Below are positions 17,658 to 27,053 of a stretch of DNA of 64,000 bases, in pieces; positions within the stretch are counted from its first letter, which is position 1; every line of letters starts with the position of its first letter. The DNA lies in contig NZ_LT670819.1 in the NCBI RefSeq assembly GCF_900129855.1, positions 8,804,001 to 8,868,000 of the forward strand, in the 5' to 3' direction. The DNA is from Streptomyces sp. 3214.6 (lineage in GTDB: Bacteria; Actinomycetota; Actinomycetes; Streptomycetales; Streptomycetaceae). The position numbers and the translations under genes are program-made. The notes beneath the pieces were generated by a model. That model searched no databases and was not told the origin of the DNA. It saw nothing but the letters and a program-made list of their open reading frames with translations.

Positions 17658-19142
17658 ATGCTCCACACAGCAACCCGTCGCCGGCGAAGGCGGTTTCCAG
17701 CCGTGCTCCTGGTCGCCCTGGCGATGGTCCTGGCCGCGTTCGGCGCACCGGGGCCCGTGTTCGCGGCGGACGTGTCGCTTCCCTGTGACATCTACGCGGC
17801 GGGCGGTACGCCCTGCGTGACGGCGCACTCCACGACCAGGGCGCTCTTCGCCTCGTACAACGGGCCGCTGTACCAGATCCAGCGGTCCTCCGATCACGGC
17901 TACCGCGACATCGGGGTGCTCGGCGCGGGCGGGTACGCGGACGCCGCGTCCCAGATGTCGTTCTGCCGGGGCACGTCGTGCACGATCACGAAGATCTACG
18001 ACCAGACCACCAAGCACAACGACATGCCGATCTCCTGGGGCGGCTTCTGGAAGGGCCCCGGCCCGAACGGATCCGACATCGGAGCGGACGCCATGGCCCT
18101 GCCGGTGACCGCGGCCGGCCACCAGGTCTTCGGTGTCAAGGTCACCCCCGGCGTCGGCTACCGGATGGACCACGCGAGCGGCGTACCCACCGGGTCCCAG
18201 CCCGAAGGCATCTACATGGTGACGTCGTCGAACTACACCAACCAGTGGTGCTGCTTCGACTACGGCAGCGGTGAGAACTCCCACACCGACACCGGCAACG
18301 CCACCATGAACGCCATCTACTGGGGCAACGCATGCTGGTTCAACGGCTGCACCGGCAGCGGGCCGTGGGTCGAGGCCGACCTGGAGAACGGCATGTTCCA
18401 CACCAACACCGGCTCCAACAAGGACCCGAACAACCCGGGTGTGCACTACCCGTTCGTCAGCGCGTGGCTGAAGAACAACGGCACCAGCAACTTCACTCTC
18501 AAGTACGGCAACGGCACGAGCGGCGGCCTGACCACCACCTTCTCCGGCCCCCTGCCGAACGGCTACTCACCGATGAAGGTCGACAGCTCGGTCCTGCTCG
18601 GAACCGGGGGCGACAACAGTCCCAACGGCGTGGGCGAGTTCTTCGAAGGCGCGATGACGGCGGGCTACCCCTCCGACGCCACCGAGAACGCCGTCCAGGC
18701 CGCCATCACCGCTGCCGGCTACGGGGTGGGGAGCGGCGGCGGTGGCACCACGGGTGCGCTGCACGCGGTGGGTGCGGGCCGGTGCCTGGAGGTGCCGGGC
18801 GGGTCCACGACGGCGGGTACGCAGACACAGATCCGGGACTGCACCGGCGCCGCGAACCAGACCTGGTCCCAGACCGCCACCCACGAGCTGACCGTCAACT
18901 CCGGCGGCAGCCGCCTGTGCCTGGACGCCTCCGGGCAGGGCACCAGCTCCGGCACCAAGGTCATCACCTGGACCTGCAACGGCCAGAGCAACCAGCAGTG
19001 GACGCTCAACACCAACGGCACCGTCACCAGCGCTCCCTCCGGACTGTGCCTGGACGTGACGGGCGCCGCCACCGCCAACGGCACCCCCGTGCAGCTGTGG
19101 ACCTGCAACGGCCAGTCCAACCAGCAATGGTCACTGAACTGA
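17658..19142 (+). CDS. Secreted GH54 alpha-L-arabinofuranosidase with C-terminal CBM13
   Basis: 494 residues. ATG 17658 follows GAGGAGG. Signal peptide about 1-37 with an Arg-rich start, GH54 about 41-360, CBM13 about 365-494. The vicinal Cys pair (WCCFDYGS, 198-199), Glu243 (ADLENG) and Asp319 (GTGGD) keep the 76-residue nucleophile to acid/base spacing. The CBM13 begins GALHAVGAGRCLEV, the subtype also used at 9824, 15939 and, in ruins, 27054. Third GH54 of the cluster. Confidence 0.9.
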   Translation: MLHTATRRRRRRFPAVLLVALAMVLAAFGAPGPVFAADVSLPCDIYAAGGTPCVTAHSTTRALFASYNGPLYQIQRSSDHGYRDIGVLGAGGYADAASQMSFCRGTSCTITKIYDQTTKHNDMPISWGGFWKGPGPNGSDIGADAMALPVTAAGHQVFGVKVTPGVGYRMDHASGVPTGSQPEGIYMVTSSNYTNQWCCFDYGSGENSHTDTGNATMNAIYWGNACWFNGCTGSGPWVEADLENGMFHTNTGSNKDPNNPGVHYPFVSAWLKNNGTSNFTLKYGNGTSGGLTTTFSGPLPNGYSPMKVDSSVLLGTGGDNSPNGVGEFFEGAMTAGYPSDATENAVQAAITAAGYGVGSGGGGTTGALHAVGAGRCLEVPGGSTTAGTQTQIRDCTGAANQTWSQTATHELTVNSGGSRLCLDASGQGTSSGTKVITWTCNGQSNQQWTLNTNGTVTSAPSGLCLDVTGAATANGTPVQLWTCNGQSNQQWSLN

Positions 19143-19220
19143 CCCGGTGAGGTACACGGGAGCCGGCCCCGTCCAGCACGCGCGCCGCACCGCAGCGGCG
19201 CCCCATCTCAGGAGGATCGG

Positions 19221-21053
19221 ATGAGGACGAGAGCGAGACCCGGCCGTCTGGCACTGCTGGCCGGCAGCCTCCTGGCACTCGTGCTGCCGCTGCTGTCGCC
19301 GGCCCCGAGCCAGGCCGCCTCGGGCACGTCGCTGAGCGTGAACCTGGCGTCGACCCGGGGACCGTCGACCGGCGTGGGGGAGGGGTTCCTCTACGGCTTC
19401 AGCGAAGACGGCAGCCGGCCGGCGGACCAGTACATCCAGCCGCTGGGGATCAACGCCTTCCGCGGCGGTGGATGGTTCTCCGGCGGCTGGATCAGGGACG
19501 GCTACCAGTACGGCTCGGCCACCCGGGCCGACATCGACTCGATCACCGCCCAGGCGAAACGGCTCACCAGGCCGCCCTACCACGCGCAGTACCAGGTACT
19601 CGTCAGTGACATCTACGGCGCGAACGGCGGCCAGCCGTCGAACACCAGGTACCCGTGCGACAACGGCGACTGCTCCAACTGGATCACCTTCATCGACTCC
19701 ACCGTGGGAGCGCTACAGGCCTCGGGGCTCACGTTTTCCTACGACATCTGGAACGAGCCGGACATCTCCGCCTTCTGGACCCGGGGCGTGAACAGCGCCC
19801 AGTACTTCCAGATGTGGGACACCGCCTACCGGGAGATCCGGCGCATCGCCCCCGGGGCGCAGATCGTCGGGCCGTCACTGGCGTTCACCCCGGAGCGCAA
19901 CCCGGGCGAATGGCGGACCTGGCTCGCGCACGTGAAGGCGGCCGGGACGGTGCCTGACATGATCGCCAACCACAACGAGGGCGATGTCGACGACCCCGTC
20001 AGTGTGTCGCGGGCCCTGAACAGCGCCCTGACGGCGGCGGGCATCGCTCCGCTGCCGCTGTCCTCGAACGAGTACCAGCCGGCCGACCGGCAGACCGCCG
20101 GGGTGACGGCCTGGTACCTCGCTCGGTTCGCGCAGTCCGGGTACACCAACGCGATGCGCGGCAACTGGGTGTGCTGCGTCACCCCGAACCTGACCGGAGT
20201 CCTCACCCAGAGCGGGGGCAGCTGGCAGCCGACCGGCAACTGGTGGGCGCTTCGGGATTACGCCGACATGACCGGCACCCTCGTGGACACCTCCGGCCAG
20301 GTCGGCTCGACGGCGATCTCGGCCTCCGAGGACCCCGCGAACAAGCGCGCGGTGGCGATCATCGGCGACTCCAACGGGTACACCGGCGCCACGTCCGTGA
20401 CCTTCAACGGGCTGGCGTCCCTGCCCTGGCTCGCCGGCGACGCCGGCGTGCACGTCATCGTGCACCGCATCCCCGACCAGGCGCCCCTGGGTGCCCCGCA
20501 GACCGTGTACGACCAGAACGTGAGCACCACTGGCGGCTCGCTCACCGTACCGATCACCTTCCAGGGCGCGCACGACGCGTTCTCCGTCCATCTGACACCC
20601 GCCTCGTCAGGAGGCGGCGGCTTCCCGGACGGCTACCACCAACTCGTACTCGCCCACGACAACCTGTGCTTGGACGTGTACGGCAACTCCGCCGACGCGG
20701 GTGCCGCGATCGACCAGTGGACCTGCAACGGGCAGGGCAACCAGCAGTTCCGGTTCGTGCCCGCCTCGGGCGGCTACGGCGAACTGCGGACCCAGAACTC
20801 CTCACTGGACGTGGCGGTGGCCGGCAGTTCCACGGCGGCGGGCGTCCCGGACATCGTCCAGCAGACACCCGGCACGGCAGCGGCCAGCCTCTGGCTGCCC
20901 GTGCGGCAGTCCGACGGTTCCTACGCGTTCCAGAACAAGAACAGCGGTCTGTGCCTGGACGTCTACGGCGCCGGCAGCAACACGGGCCGGCAACTGGACC
21001 AGTGGCAGTGCAAGAACACGTCCGGCACGAACCAGGACTTCTTCGTCCGCTGA
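19221..21053 (+). CDS. Secreted clan GH-A glycosidase (GH39-like) with CBM13
   Basis: 610 residues. ATG 19221 has AGGAGG upstream. Signal peptide about 1-33. The catalytic TIM barrel (about 35-370) has acid/base Glu179 in YDIWNEPD and probable nucleophile Glu284 in LSSNEYQ. A beta-sandwich covers about 375-460, and CBM13 about 473-610 (GYHQLV...CLDVYGNS subtype, shared with the gene at 11550). The motifs fit GH39 or a close clan-A family acting on xylosides or arabinosides; family assignment needs a profile search. Confidence 0.75.
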   Translation: MRTRARPGRLALLAGSLLALVLPLLSPAPSQAASGTSLSVNLASTRGPSTGVGEGFLYGFSEDGSRPADQYIQPLGINAFRGGGWFSGGWIRDGYQYGSATRADIDSITAQAKRLTRPPYHAQYQVLVSDIYGANGGQPSNTRYPCDNGDCSNWITFIDSTVGALQASGLTFSYDIWNEPDISAFWTRGVNSAQYFQMWDTAYREIRRIAPGAQIVGPSLAFTPERNPGEWRTWLAHVKAAGTVPDMIANHNEGDVDDPVSVSRALNSALTAAGIAPLPLSSNEYQPADRQTAGVTAWYLARFAQSGYTNAMRGNWVCCVTPNLTGVLTQSGGSWQPTGNWWALRDYADMTGTLVDTSGQVGSTAISASEDPANKRAVAIIGDSNGYTGATSVTFNGLASLPWLAGDAGVHVIVHRIPDQAPLGAPQTVYDQNVSTTGGSLTVPITFQGAHDAFSVHLTPASSGGGGFPDGYHQLVLAHDNLCLDVYGNSADAGAAIDQWTCNGQGNQQFRFVPASGGYGELRTQNSSLDVAVAGSSTAAGVPDIVQQTPGTAAASLWLPVRQSDGSYAFQNKNSGLCLDVYGAGSNTGRQLDQWQCKNTSGTNQDFFVR

Positions 21054-21131
21054 CCACACAGCCATGGGCCCCGCCGCCGGACCCGCCACCACCGGCCACG
21101 GGGCACCTCCCACCTGCGAAAGGAACCCACC

Positions 21132-23540
21132 GTGTCAGCATACGGACGGCTGTTACGGCGTCTACGCGCCACGGCGGCCGTGCTCGCGGGCCTCCTCCTG
21201 GCCGCCGGCGGCCTCGTGGGCACGGCCGCCGCGCCGGCCCAGGCCGCCACCTCCATCACGATCAACGGCGCGTCCGGCGGCCGGACCTTCGACGGCGTCG
21301 GCGCGATCAGCGGCGGGGGCGGCAACAGCAGGCTCCTGATCGACTACCCCGAGCCCCAGCGCGGCCAGATCCTCGACTACCTGTTCAAACCCGGCTACGG
21401 CGCCTCCCTGCAGATGCTCAAGGCGGAGATCGGCGGCGACACCAACTCCACCTCGGGGGCCGAGCCGAGCCACCAGCACACCCGCTCCGACCTGAACTGC
21501 GACCGGGGCTACGAGTGGTGGCTGATGGAGCAGGCCAAGGCCCGCAACCCGGGCATCAAGCTGTACGGGCTCGCCTGGGGCGCGCCCGGCTGGATCGGCG
21601 GCGGGAACTTCTGGTCCGCCGACATGGTCAACTACGCGCTCTCCTGGCTGGGTTGCGCCAAGCAGCACGGGCTGAGCATCGACTACCTCGGCGGATGGAA
21701 CGAGCGCGGCTACAACGTCTCCTGGTACCAGCAGCTGCGCGGCGCGCTCAACAGCAACGGCTACGGCAACGTCAAGATCGTCGCGGCCGACTCGGACTGG
21801 GGGGTGGCCAACGACATCAACTCCAACGCGTCCTTCGCCTCCGCGGTGAGCGCCATCGGCACGCACTACCCCTGCGGCTACCGGTCGGCCCAGACCAACT
21901 GCTCGGTGCCGTCGGCCGCCCTGTCGTCCGGCAAGTCGCTGTGGGCGAGCGAGAACGGCTCGGACGACTACAACGGGGGAGCGCAGGCCGTGGCCCGCGG
22001 CATCAACCGCGGATACATCGACGGACGGATGACCGCGTACCTCAACTGGCCGGTGGTCGCCGCGCTCACACCCAACCTGCCGTACCCCACCATGGGCCTC
22101 GCTCTGGCCTCGCAGCCGTGGTCCGGCTCCTACTCGATCGGCAAGAACACCTGGGTGATGGCGCACACCAGCCAGTTCACCGCGCCGGGGTGGCACTACC
22201 TGGATGCCTCCAGCGGCTACATCGGCGGCAACCGCAACAACGGCAGCTACGTCTCGCTGAAGTCCACCAACAACTCCGACTACTCCACGGTCATCGAGAC
22301 CATGGATGCCGGCGGCGCCCAGACGCTGAACATCAACGTCACCGGGGGACTGTCCACCGGAACCGTCCACGTCTGGTCCACCGACGTCAGGTCCGGCAAC
22401 CCGGCCGACCACTTCGTGCACACCACGGACATCACTCCGTCCGGCGGCGGTTTCAGCCTCACCGTCCAGCCCGGCCACCTGTACACCCTGACGACCACGA
22501 CCGGACAGGGCAAGGGCACCGCCACCGGGCCGGCCAAGGCCCCGCTGAAGCTGCCGTACAGCGACTCCTTCGACGGCAACGCCACCGGTACCGAGGCGAA
22601 GTACCTCATGGACTGGCAGGGCGCGTTCGAGGTGGTGGGCTGCGGCGGCGGCCGCAGCGGCAAGTGCGTGCGCCAGATGAGCCCGCAGAAGCCGATCACC
22701 TGGGACTCGCTGACCGATCCGCACACCCTGCTCGGTGACGTGGGCTGGGGCAACTACACCGTCTCGTCGGACGTGATGCTCGAGCAGCCCGGATACGCCG
22801 AGTTGATCGGCCGTGCGGGCGGGCACGACTACGACCGTACCGGCGGGCAGAACGCCTACCGCCTGCGGGTGAGCGACACCGGGGCCTGGTCGATCCTGAA
22901 CTCGAACACCAACGGCACCGTCTCCACCCTGGCCCGCGGCACGACCGCCGCGCTGGGCACCAACCGGTGGCACACTCTGGGTCTCACCTTCTCCGGCACC
23001 ACGATCACCGCGGTCATCGACGGTGCCACGGTAGGTTCCGTGAACGACAGCACCTGGGCCACCGGGCAGATCGGCTACGGGACCAGCCAGGGCGAGACGG
23101 CTCAGTTCGACAACTTGTCCATCACCCCCGGCAGCGGCGGAAACGACGGCGGTACGACAGGCGCGATCGTCGGGGTTGCCTCCGGCCGGTGCGTGGACGT
23201 GCCCAACCAGTCGCACACGGCCGGCACCCAGGTGGCGCTGTGGGACTGCAACGGCGGCAGCAACCAGCAGTGGACGGACACCTCGGCCGGTGAGCTGCGC
23301 GTCTACGGCAGCGCCTGCCTGGACACCGCGGGCCAGGGCACCAGCCCCGGCACCAAGGTGGACATCTGGGACTGCACCGGTGGCAGCAACCAGAAGTGGA
23401 CGCTGCACGCCGACGGCACGATCACCGGTGTCCAGTCCGGCCTGTGCCTGGACGCCACCGGCGCGGGCACGGCCAACGGCACCCTGCTGCAGCTGTGGAC
23501 CTGCAACGGCAGCAGCAACCAGAAGTGGACACGCGACTGA
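21132..23540 (+). CDS. Secreted GH59 beta-galactosidase (galactocerebrosidase family) with CBM13
   Basis: 802 residues from GTG 21132, after a signal peptide (1-39). It aligns by eye along its length with mammalian GALC: FDGVGAISGGGGNSRLL, LKAEIGGDTNSTSGAEPSH, RGYEWWLM, acid/base Glu191 in GGWNERGYN, nucleophile Glu274 in LWASEN, and the later lectin-like domain ending AQFDNL (about 480-665). A CBM13 (about 675-802) is added at the C-terminus. In a soil bacterium the likely targets are beta-galactosyl units of plant polysaccharides rather than ceramides. Codon 8 is TTA. Confidence 0.88.
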   Translation: MSAYGRLLRRLRATAAVLAGLLLAAGGLVGTAAAPAQAATSITINGASGGRTFDGVGAISGGGGNSRLLIDYPEPQRGQILDYLFKPGYGASLQMLKAEIGGDTNSTSGAEPSHQHTRSDLNCDRGYEWWLMEQAKARNPGIKLYGLAWGAPGWIGGGNFWSADMVNYALSWLGCAKQHGLSIDYLGGWNERGYNVSWYQQLRGALNSNGYGNVKIVAADSDWGVANDINSNASFASAVSAIGTHYPCGYRSAQTNCSVPSAALSSGKSLWASENGSDDYNGGAQAVARGINRGYIDGRMTAYLNWPVVAALTPNLPYPTMGLALASQPWSGSYSIGKNTWVMAHTSQFTAPGWHYLDASSGYIGGNRNNGSYVSLKSTNNSDYSTVIETMDAGGAQTLNINVTGGLSTGTVHVWSTDVRSGNPADHFVHTTDITPSGGGFSLTVQPGHLYTLTTTTGQGKGTATGPAKAPLKLPYSDSFDGNATGTEAKYLMDWQGAFEVVGCGGGRSGKCVRQMSPQKPITWDSLTDPHTLLGDVGWGNYTVSSDVMLEQPGYAELIGRAGGHDYDRTGGQNAYRLRVSDTGAWSILNSNTNGTVSTLARGTTAALGTNRWHTLGLTFSGTTITAVIDGATVGSVNDSTWATGQIGYGTSQGETAQFDNLSITPGSGGNDGGTTGAIVGVASGRCVDVPNQSHTAGTQVALWDCNGGSNQQWTDTSAGELRVYGSACLDTAGQGTSPGTKVDIWDCTGGSNQKWTLHADGTITGVQSGLCLDATGAGTANGTLLQLWTCNGSSNQKWTRD

Positions 23541-23607
23541 TCCGGTGACGGGCTGCACGACCACCTAGTCCCGCACCACCTCCGTCATCCCCCGAGAGGC
23601 ACCCATC

Positions 23608-25590
23608 ATGTCTTCCTCCTCCCTGCCGCTCAGCCGGCGCCGGCTGCTGGCGGCGGCCGGCGCGGCCTCGGCCTTCGGCCTGCTGCGGTTCGCCCCCGAG
23701 GCCGCCGCCACCGACGGCCCCAGCAGCTACACCCCGAGCTGGTCCTCCGTGGACCAGCACCCGCCGGCCCCGGCCTGGTTCCAGGACGCCAAGTTCGGCA
23801 TCTACTACCACTGGGGCGTCTTCAGCGTTCCTGCGTTCGGCAACGAGTGGTATCCGCGCAACATGTACATCGGCGGCTCGGCCGAGAACAACCACCACAA
23901 GGCCACCTACGGCGACCCCTCGGCCTGGCCGTACCACAACTTCATCGACGGTGCGCGCGACAAGGCGGGCAACTTCGTTCAGTTCGCCCCCAAACTGGTC
24001 TCCCAGGGCGGCAAGTGGGACCCGGACGCCTGGGCTCAGCTGTTCAAGGCCGCGGGCGCCAGGTTCGCCGGCCCGGTCGCCGAGCACCACGACGGCTTCT
24101 CCATGTGGAACAGCCGCGCCAACCCGTGGAACTCGGTCCAGCGCGGCCCGAGACTCGACCTGGTGGGGCTGCACGCGCAGGCCATCCGCGGGCAGGGACT
24201 GAAGTTCATGGCCTCGCTGCACCACGCCTACCACTTCAACGGCTACTACGACCACGTGCCGTCCCAGTCCGACCCGACGCTGCGCACCCTCTACGGCCAG
24301 CAGGGCTCGGCCGCGGAGAACAAGCTCTGGTACGACAAGCTGGTCGAGATCATCGACGGCTACCAGCCGGACCTGGTCTGGCAGGACTTCGCCCTGAACC
24401 AGGTGCAGGAGTCCTACCGGCTCCAGTTCCTCGCGCACTACTACAACCAGGCGGTCGCGTGGAACAAGGACGTGGTCGCGACCTACAAGGACGGCCTCAA
24501 CAACAAGGGCGAGGTCTTCGACTTCGAGCGCGGCGGCCCGGCAGGTCTGCTCACCCCCTACTGGCTGACCGACGACAGCATCTCCTCCTCCAGCTGGTGC
24601 TACACGACGGGCATCGGCTACTACTCGACGCAGGCACTGCTCCACTCGCTGATCGACCGGGTCAGCAAGGGCGGCAGCATGCTGCTGAACATCGCCCCGA
24701 TGGCCGACGGCACCATCCCCTCCGGGCAGCAGTCCATCCTGCTCGCCATGGGCGACTGGCTCGGCCGCTTCGGAGAGGCGGTCTACGGCACTCGCTCCTG
24801 GTCCAGTTACGGCGAGGGCCCCACCAAGATGGGCGGCGGCTCGTTCAGCGGACCGGTGGCCGGCAAACCGCAGGACGTCCGGTTCACCCGCAGCCGGGAC
24901 AACAAGGTCCTCTACGCCACCGCGCTGGGCTGGCAGGGCGGCACCATGACCATCACGACGCTGAACTCGAACCAGATCAACCTCAGCAGCCTGACCGGCG
25001 CCAAACTGCTGAACAACACCGTCGGCACCTACATCGACCTGCCCACACCGGTCCAGGACGCCTCCGGCCTGCACCTCACCATGCCCTCGGCCAACCCGCC
25101 GTTCAGCGCCCTGGCGTACACGGTCAAGCTCACCTTCTCCGGTGAGATCCCCGTCCTGGGCGCGCCGGGCGGCTCCACGACCTGGGTGAGGATCGCCAAC
25201 GTGACCAGCGGACTGGTGCTCGACAGCGGGGGCAGCGTCGCGGCCGGATCCAACCTCAAGCAGTGGAACTACGACGGCAGCACCAACCTGCAATGGCAGC
25301 TGATCGACCTCGGCAACGGCTACTACCGCATCGTGAACCGCACCAACGGCATGGTCGCCGACAGTTACGGCAACTCCGCCAACGGCGCTCCCGCCCGCCA
25401 GCAGGCGTGGAACGGCGGCAACAACCAGCAGTGGTCGCTCAACAGCCTCGGCAACAACCGCTACCAGATCGTCAATCGCGGCACAGGCACCGCCCTCGAC
25501 GGCGGCGGCAGCACCGCGGCCGGCTCGACCACGGTGCTGTGGACGCCGAACTCCAGCACCAACAACACATGGACCGTCACCGCCGTCTGA
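23608..25590 (+). CDS. Secreted GH29 alpha-L-fucosidase with lectin domain
   Basis: 660 residues. The N-terminus SRRRLLAAAGAASAFG is a twin-arginine signal. GH29 motifs are AWFQDAKFGIYYHWG, EWYPRNM, AEHHDGFSMW and nucleophile Asp260 in LVWQDFA. A C-terminal beta domain follows, then a CBM13/RicinB-like module (about 525-660) with QQAWNGG and NQQWSL repeats of a subtype unlike the other lectins in the cluster. It would remove alpha-fucose from xyloglucan, arabinogalactan or glycans. The acid/base residue varies in GH29 and I cannot place it with certainty. Confidence 0.88.
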   Translation: MSSSSLPLSRRRLLAAAGAASAFGLLRFAPEAAATDGPSSYTPSWSSVDQHPPAPAWFQDAKFGIYYHWGVFSVPAFGNEWYPRNMYIGGSAENNHHKATYGDPSAWPYHNFIDGARDKAGNFVQFAPKLVSQGGKWDPDAWAQLFKAAGARFAGPVAEHHDGFSMWNSRANPWNSVQRGPRLDLVGLHAQAIRGQGLKFMASLHHAYHFNGYYDHVPSQSDPTLRTLYGQQGSAAENKLWYDKLVEIIDGYQPDLVWQDFALNQVQESYRLQFLAHYYNQAVAWNKDVVATYKDGLNNKGEVFDFERGGPAGLLTPYWLTDDSISSSSWCYTTGIGYYSTQALLHSLIDRVSKGGSMLLNIAPMADGTIPSGQQSILLAMGDWLGRFGEAVYGTRSWSSYGEGPTKMGGGSFSGPVAGKPQDVRFTRSRDNKVLYATALGWQGGTMTITTLNSNQINLSSLTGAKLLNNTVGTYIDLPTPVQDASGLHLTMPSANPPFSALAYTVKLTFSGEIPVLGAPGGSTTWVRIANVTSGLVLDSGGSVAAGSNLKQWNYDGSTNLQWQLIDLGNGYYRIVNRTNGMVADSYGNSANGAPARQQAWNGGNNQQWSLNSLGNNRYQIVNRGTGTALDGGGSTAAGSTTVLWTPNSSTNNTWTVTAV

Positions 25591-25634
25591 ACATCGGCGC
25601 TTCCTGTCCCCCCCGAGCACGGAAGAAGGAGAGC

Positions 25635-26972
25635 ATGAAACGCAAACCGCTCTTAATGTCCCTCGTGGCCGCCCTGCTTCTCGTCCTGACAACCGCGGGC
25701 ACTTCGTTCAGCAGCGGCCTCAGGGCACCCGCGTCGGCCACGAAGACCGCCACCGCGGCGGCGAGCACCGGCTGCGGCAAGGCCCCGGCGCTGACGAGTG
25801 GTAACCATACGATTCAGAGCGGCGGCCAGAACCGCAGTTACATCCTGCGGGTCCCCGCCGGCTACGACAACAACCACCCCTACCGGCTGATCTTCGGCTT
25901 CCACTGGCGGGGCGGCACAGCAAACGACGTCGACTCGGGCGGAACGGACGGGTACAACTGGTCCTACTACGGCCTCAGGCGCCTGGCGGACAACGCCAAC
26001 AACAGCACGATCTTCGTCGCCCCCCAGGGCAACGGCAACGGCTGGGCCAACCCCGGTGGCCAGGACGTTGCCTTCGTCGACGCCATGGTCAACCAGATCG
26101 AAGCGGGCCTGTGCGTCGACACCACCCAGTTGTTCGCCGGCGGCTTCAGCTACGGCGGCGGGATGTCGTACGCCCTCGCCTGCTCCCGCGCGACGGTCTT
26201 CCGCGCGGTCGCGGTCTACTCCGGCGCGAACCTCAGCGGGTGCAACGGCGGCACCCAGCCCATCGCCTACATGGGTCTGCACGGTCTCAGGGACAACGTG
26301 CTGCCCATCTCACTGGGACGGGAACTGCGCGACACCTTCGTCCGGGCCAACGGCTGCACCCCGCAGAACCCGCGCGAGCCGGCCAACGGAAGCCTGACGC
26401 ACATCATCACCACATACTCCGGGTGCAGGTCCGGGTACCCCGTCGTCTGGGCCGCGTTCGACGGGGCGGGCCACGACCCCGGTCCCATCGACGGTTCCAC
26501 CGGTGACGGCTGGCGCACCTGGACCTCGGCAGCGGTGTGGCAGTTCTTCACCCAGTTCGGCTCGACCACGCCCCCGCCGCCCTCCGGCAACCAGAAGATC
26601 GTCGGCCAGCAGTCGGGACGCTGCCTCGACATCAACAACTCCACCACGGCCAACGGCACGCAGGCACAGCTGTGGGACTGCAACGGCGGCTCCAACCAGC
26701 GCTGGACCTACACCGCCGAGAAACAGCTGGTTGTCTACGGCAACAAGTGCCTGGGCGTCGGCCAGGCAGCGGGCAACGGCGCCCCGGCGGCGATCTGGGA
26801 CTGCAGCGGGCAGGCGGACCAGCAGTGGAACGTCAAACCCGACGGCACGATCACAGCGGTGCAGTCGGGGCTCTGCCTGGACGCCAGCGGCCAGGGAACC
26901 GCCAACGGCACGAAAGCCCAGCTGTGGAGTTGTTCGGGCGGTGCCAACCAGAGCTGGCGCCTGGAGAACTGA
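25635..26972 (+). CDS. Secreted CE1 esterase (feruloyl-esterase type) with C-terminal CBM13
   Basis: 445 residues. ATG 25635 follows AAGGAGAG. Signal peptide about 1-35. The alpha/beta-hydrolase core has the oxyanion strand RLIFGFHWRGG, nucleophile Ser172 in GGFSYGGG, and a catalytic His in GAGHDPGP. Homologues are labelled polyhydroxybutyrate depolymerase or feruloyl esterase; beside xylan enzymes, feruloyl or acetyl removal is likelier. CBM13 covers about 318-445. Codon 7 is TTA. The gene at 32095 encodes a paralogous esterase with the lectin on the other side. Confidence 0.85.
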   Translation: MKRKPLLMSLVAALLLVLTTAGTSFSSGLRAPASATKTATAAASTGCGKAPALTSGNHTIQSGGQNRSYILRVPAGYDNNHPYRLIFGFHWRGGTANDVDSGGTDGYNWSYYGLRRLADNANNSTIFVAPQGNGNGWANPGGQDVAFVDAMVNQIEAGLCVDTTQLFAGGFSYGGGMSYALACSRATVFRAVAVYSGANLSGCNGGTQPIAYMGLHGLRDNVLPISLGRELRDTFVRANGCTPQNPREPANGSLTHIITTYSGCRSGYPVVWAAFDGAGHDPGPIDGSTGDGWRTWTSAAVWQFFTQFGSTTPPPPSGNQKIVGQQSGRCLDINNSTTANGTQAQLWDCNGGSNQRWTYTAEKQLVVYGNKCLGVGQAAGNGAPAAIWDCSGQADQQWNVKPDGTITAVQSGLCLDASGQGTANGTKAQLWSCSGGANQSWRLEN

Positions 26973-27053
26973 GTCCGCCGTCGGCTGACCACTCAGGGCC
27001 GGGGGGCGAGCCGCTTCCCGGCCCATACCGATCACCGGAAACGAGGTTCACTT

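Noticed and set aside
21162..25692. Very long open frames on the minus strand opposite the GH59 and GH29 genes
   Set aside because: They mirror the high-GC third-position bias of the plus-strand genes, contain low-complexity Ala/Gly/Val/Arg text and match no family, while the plus frames show complete catalytic domains.
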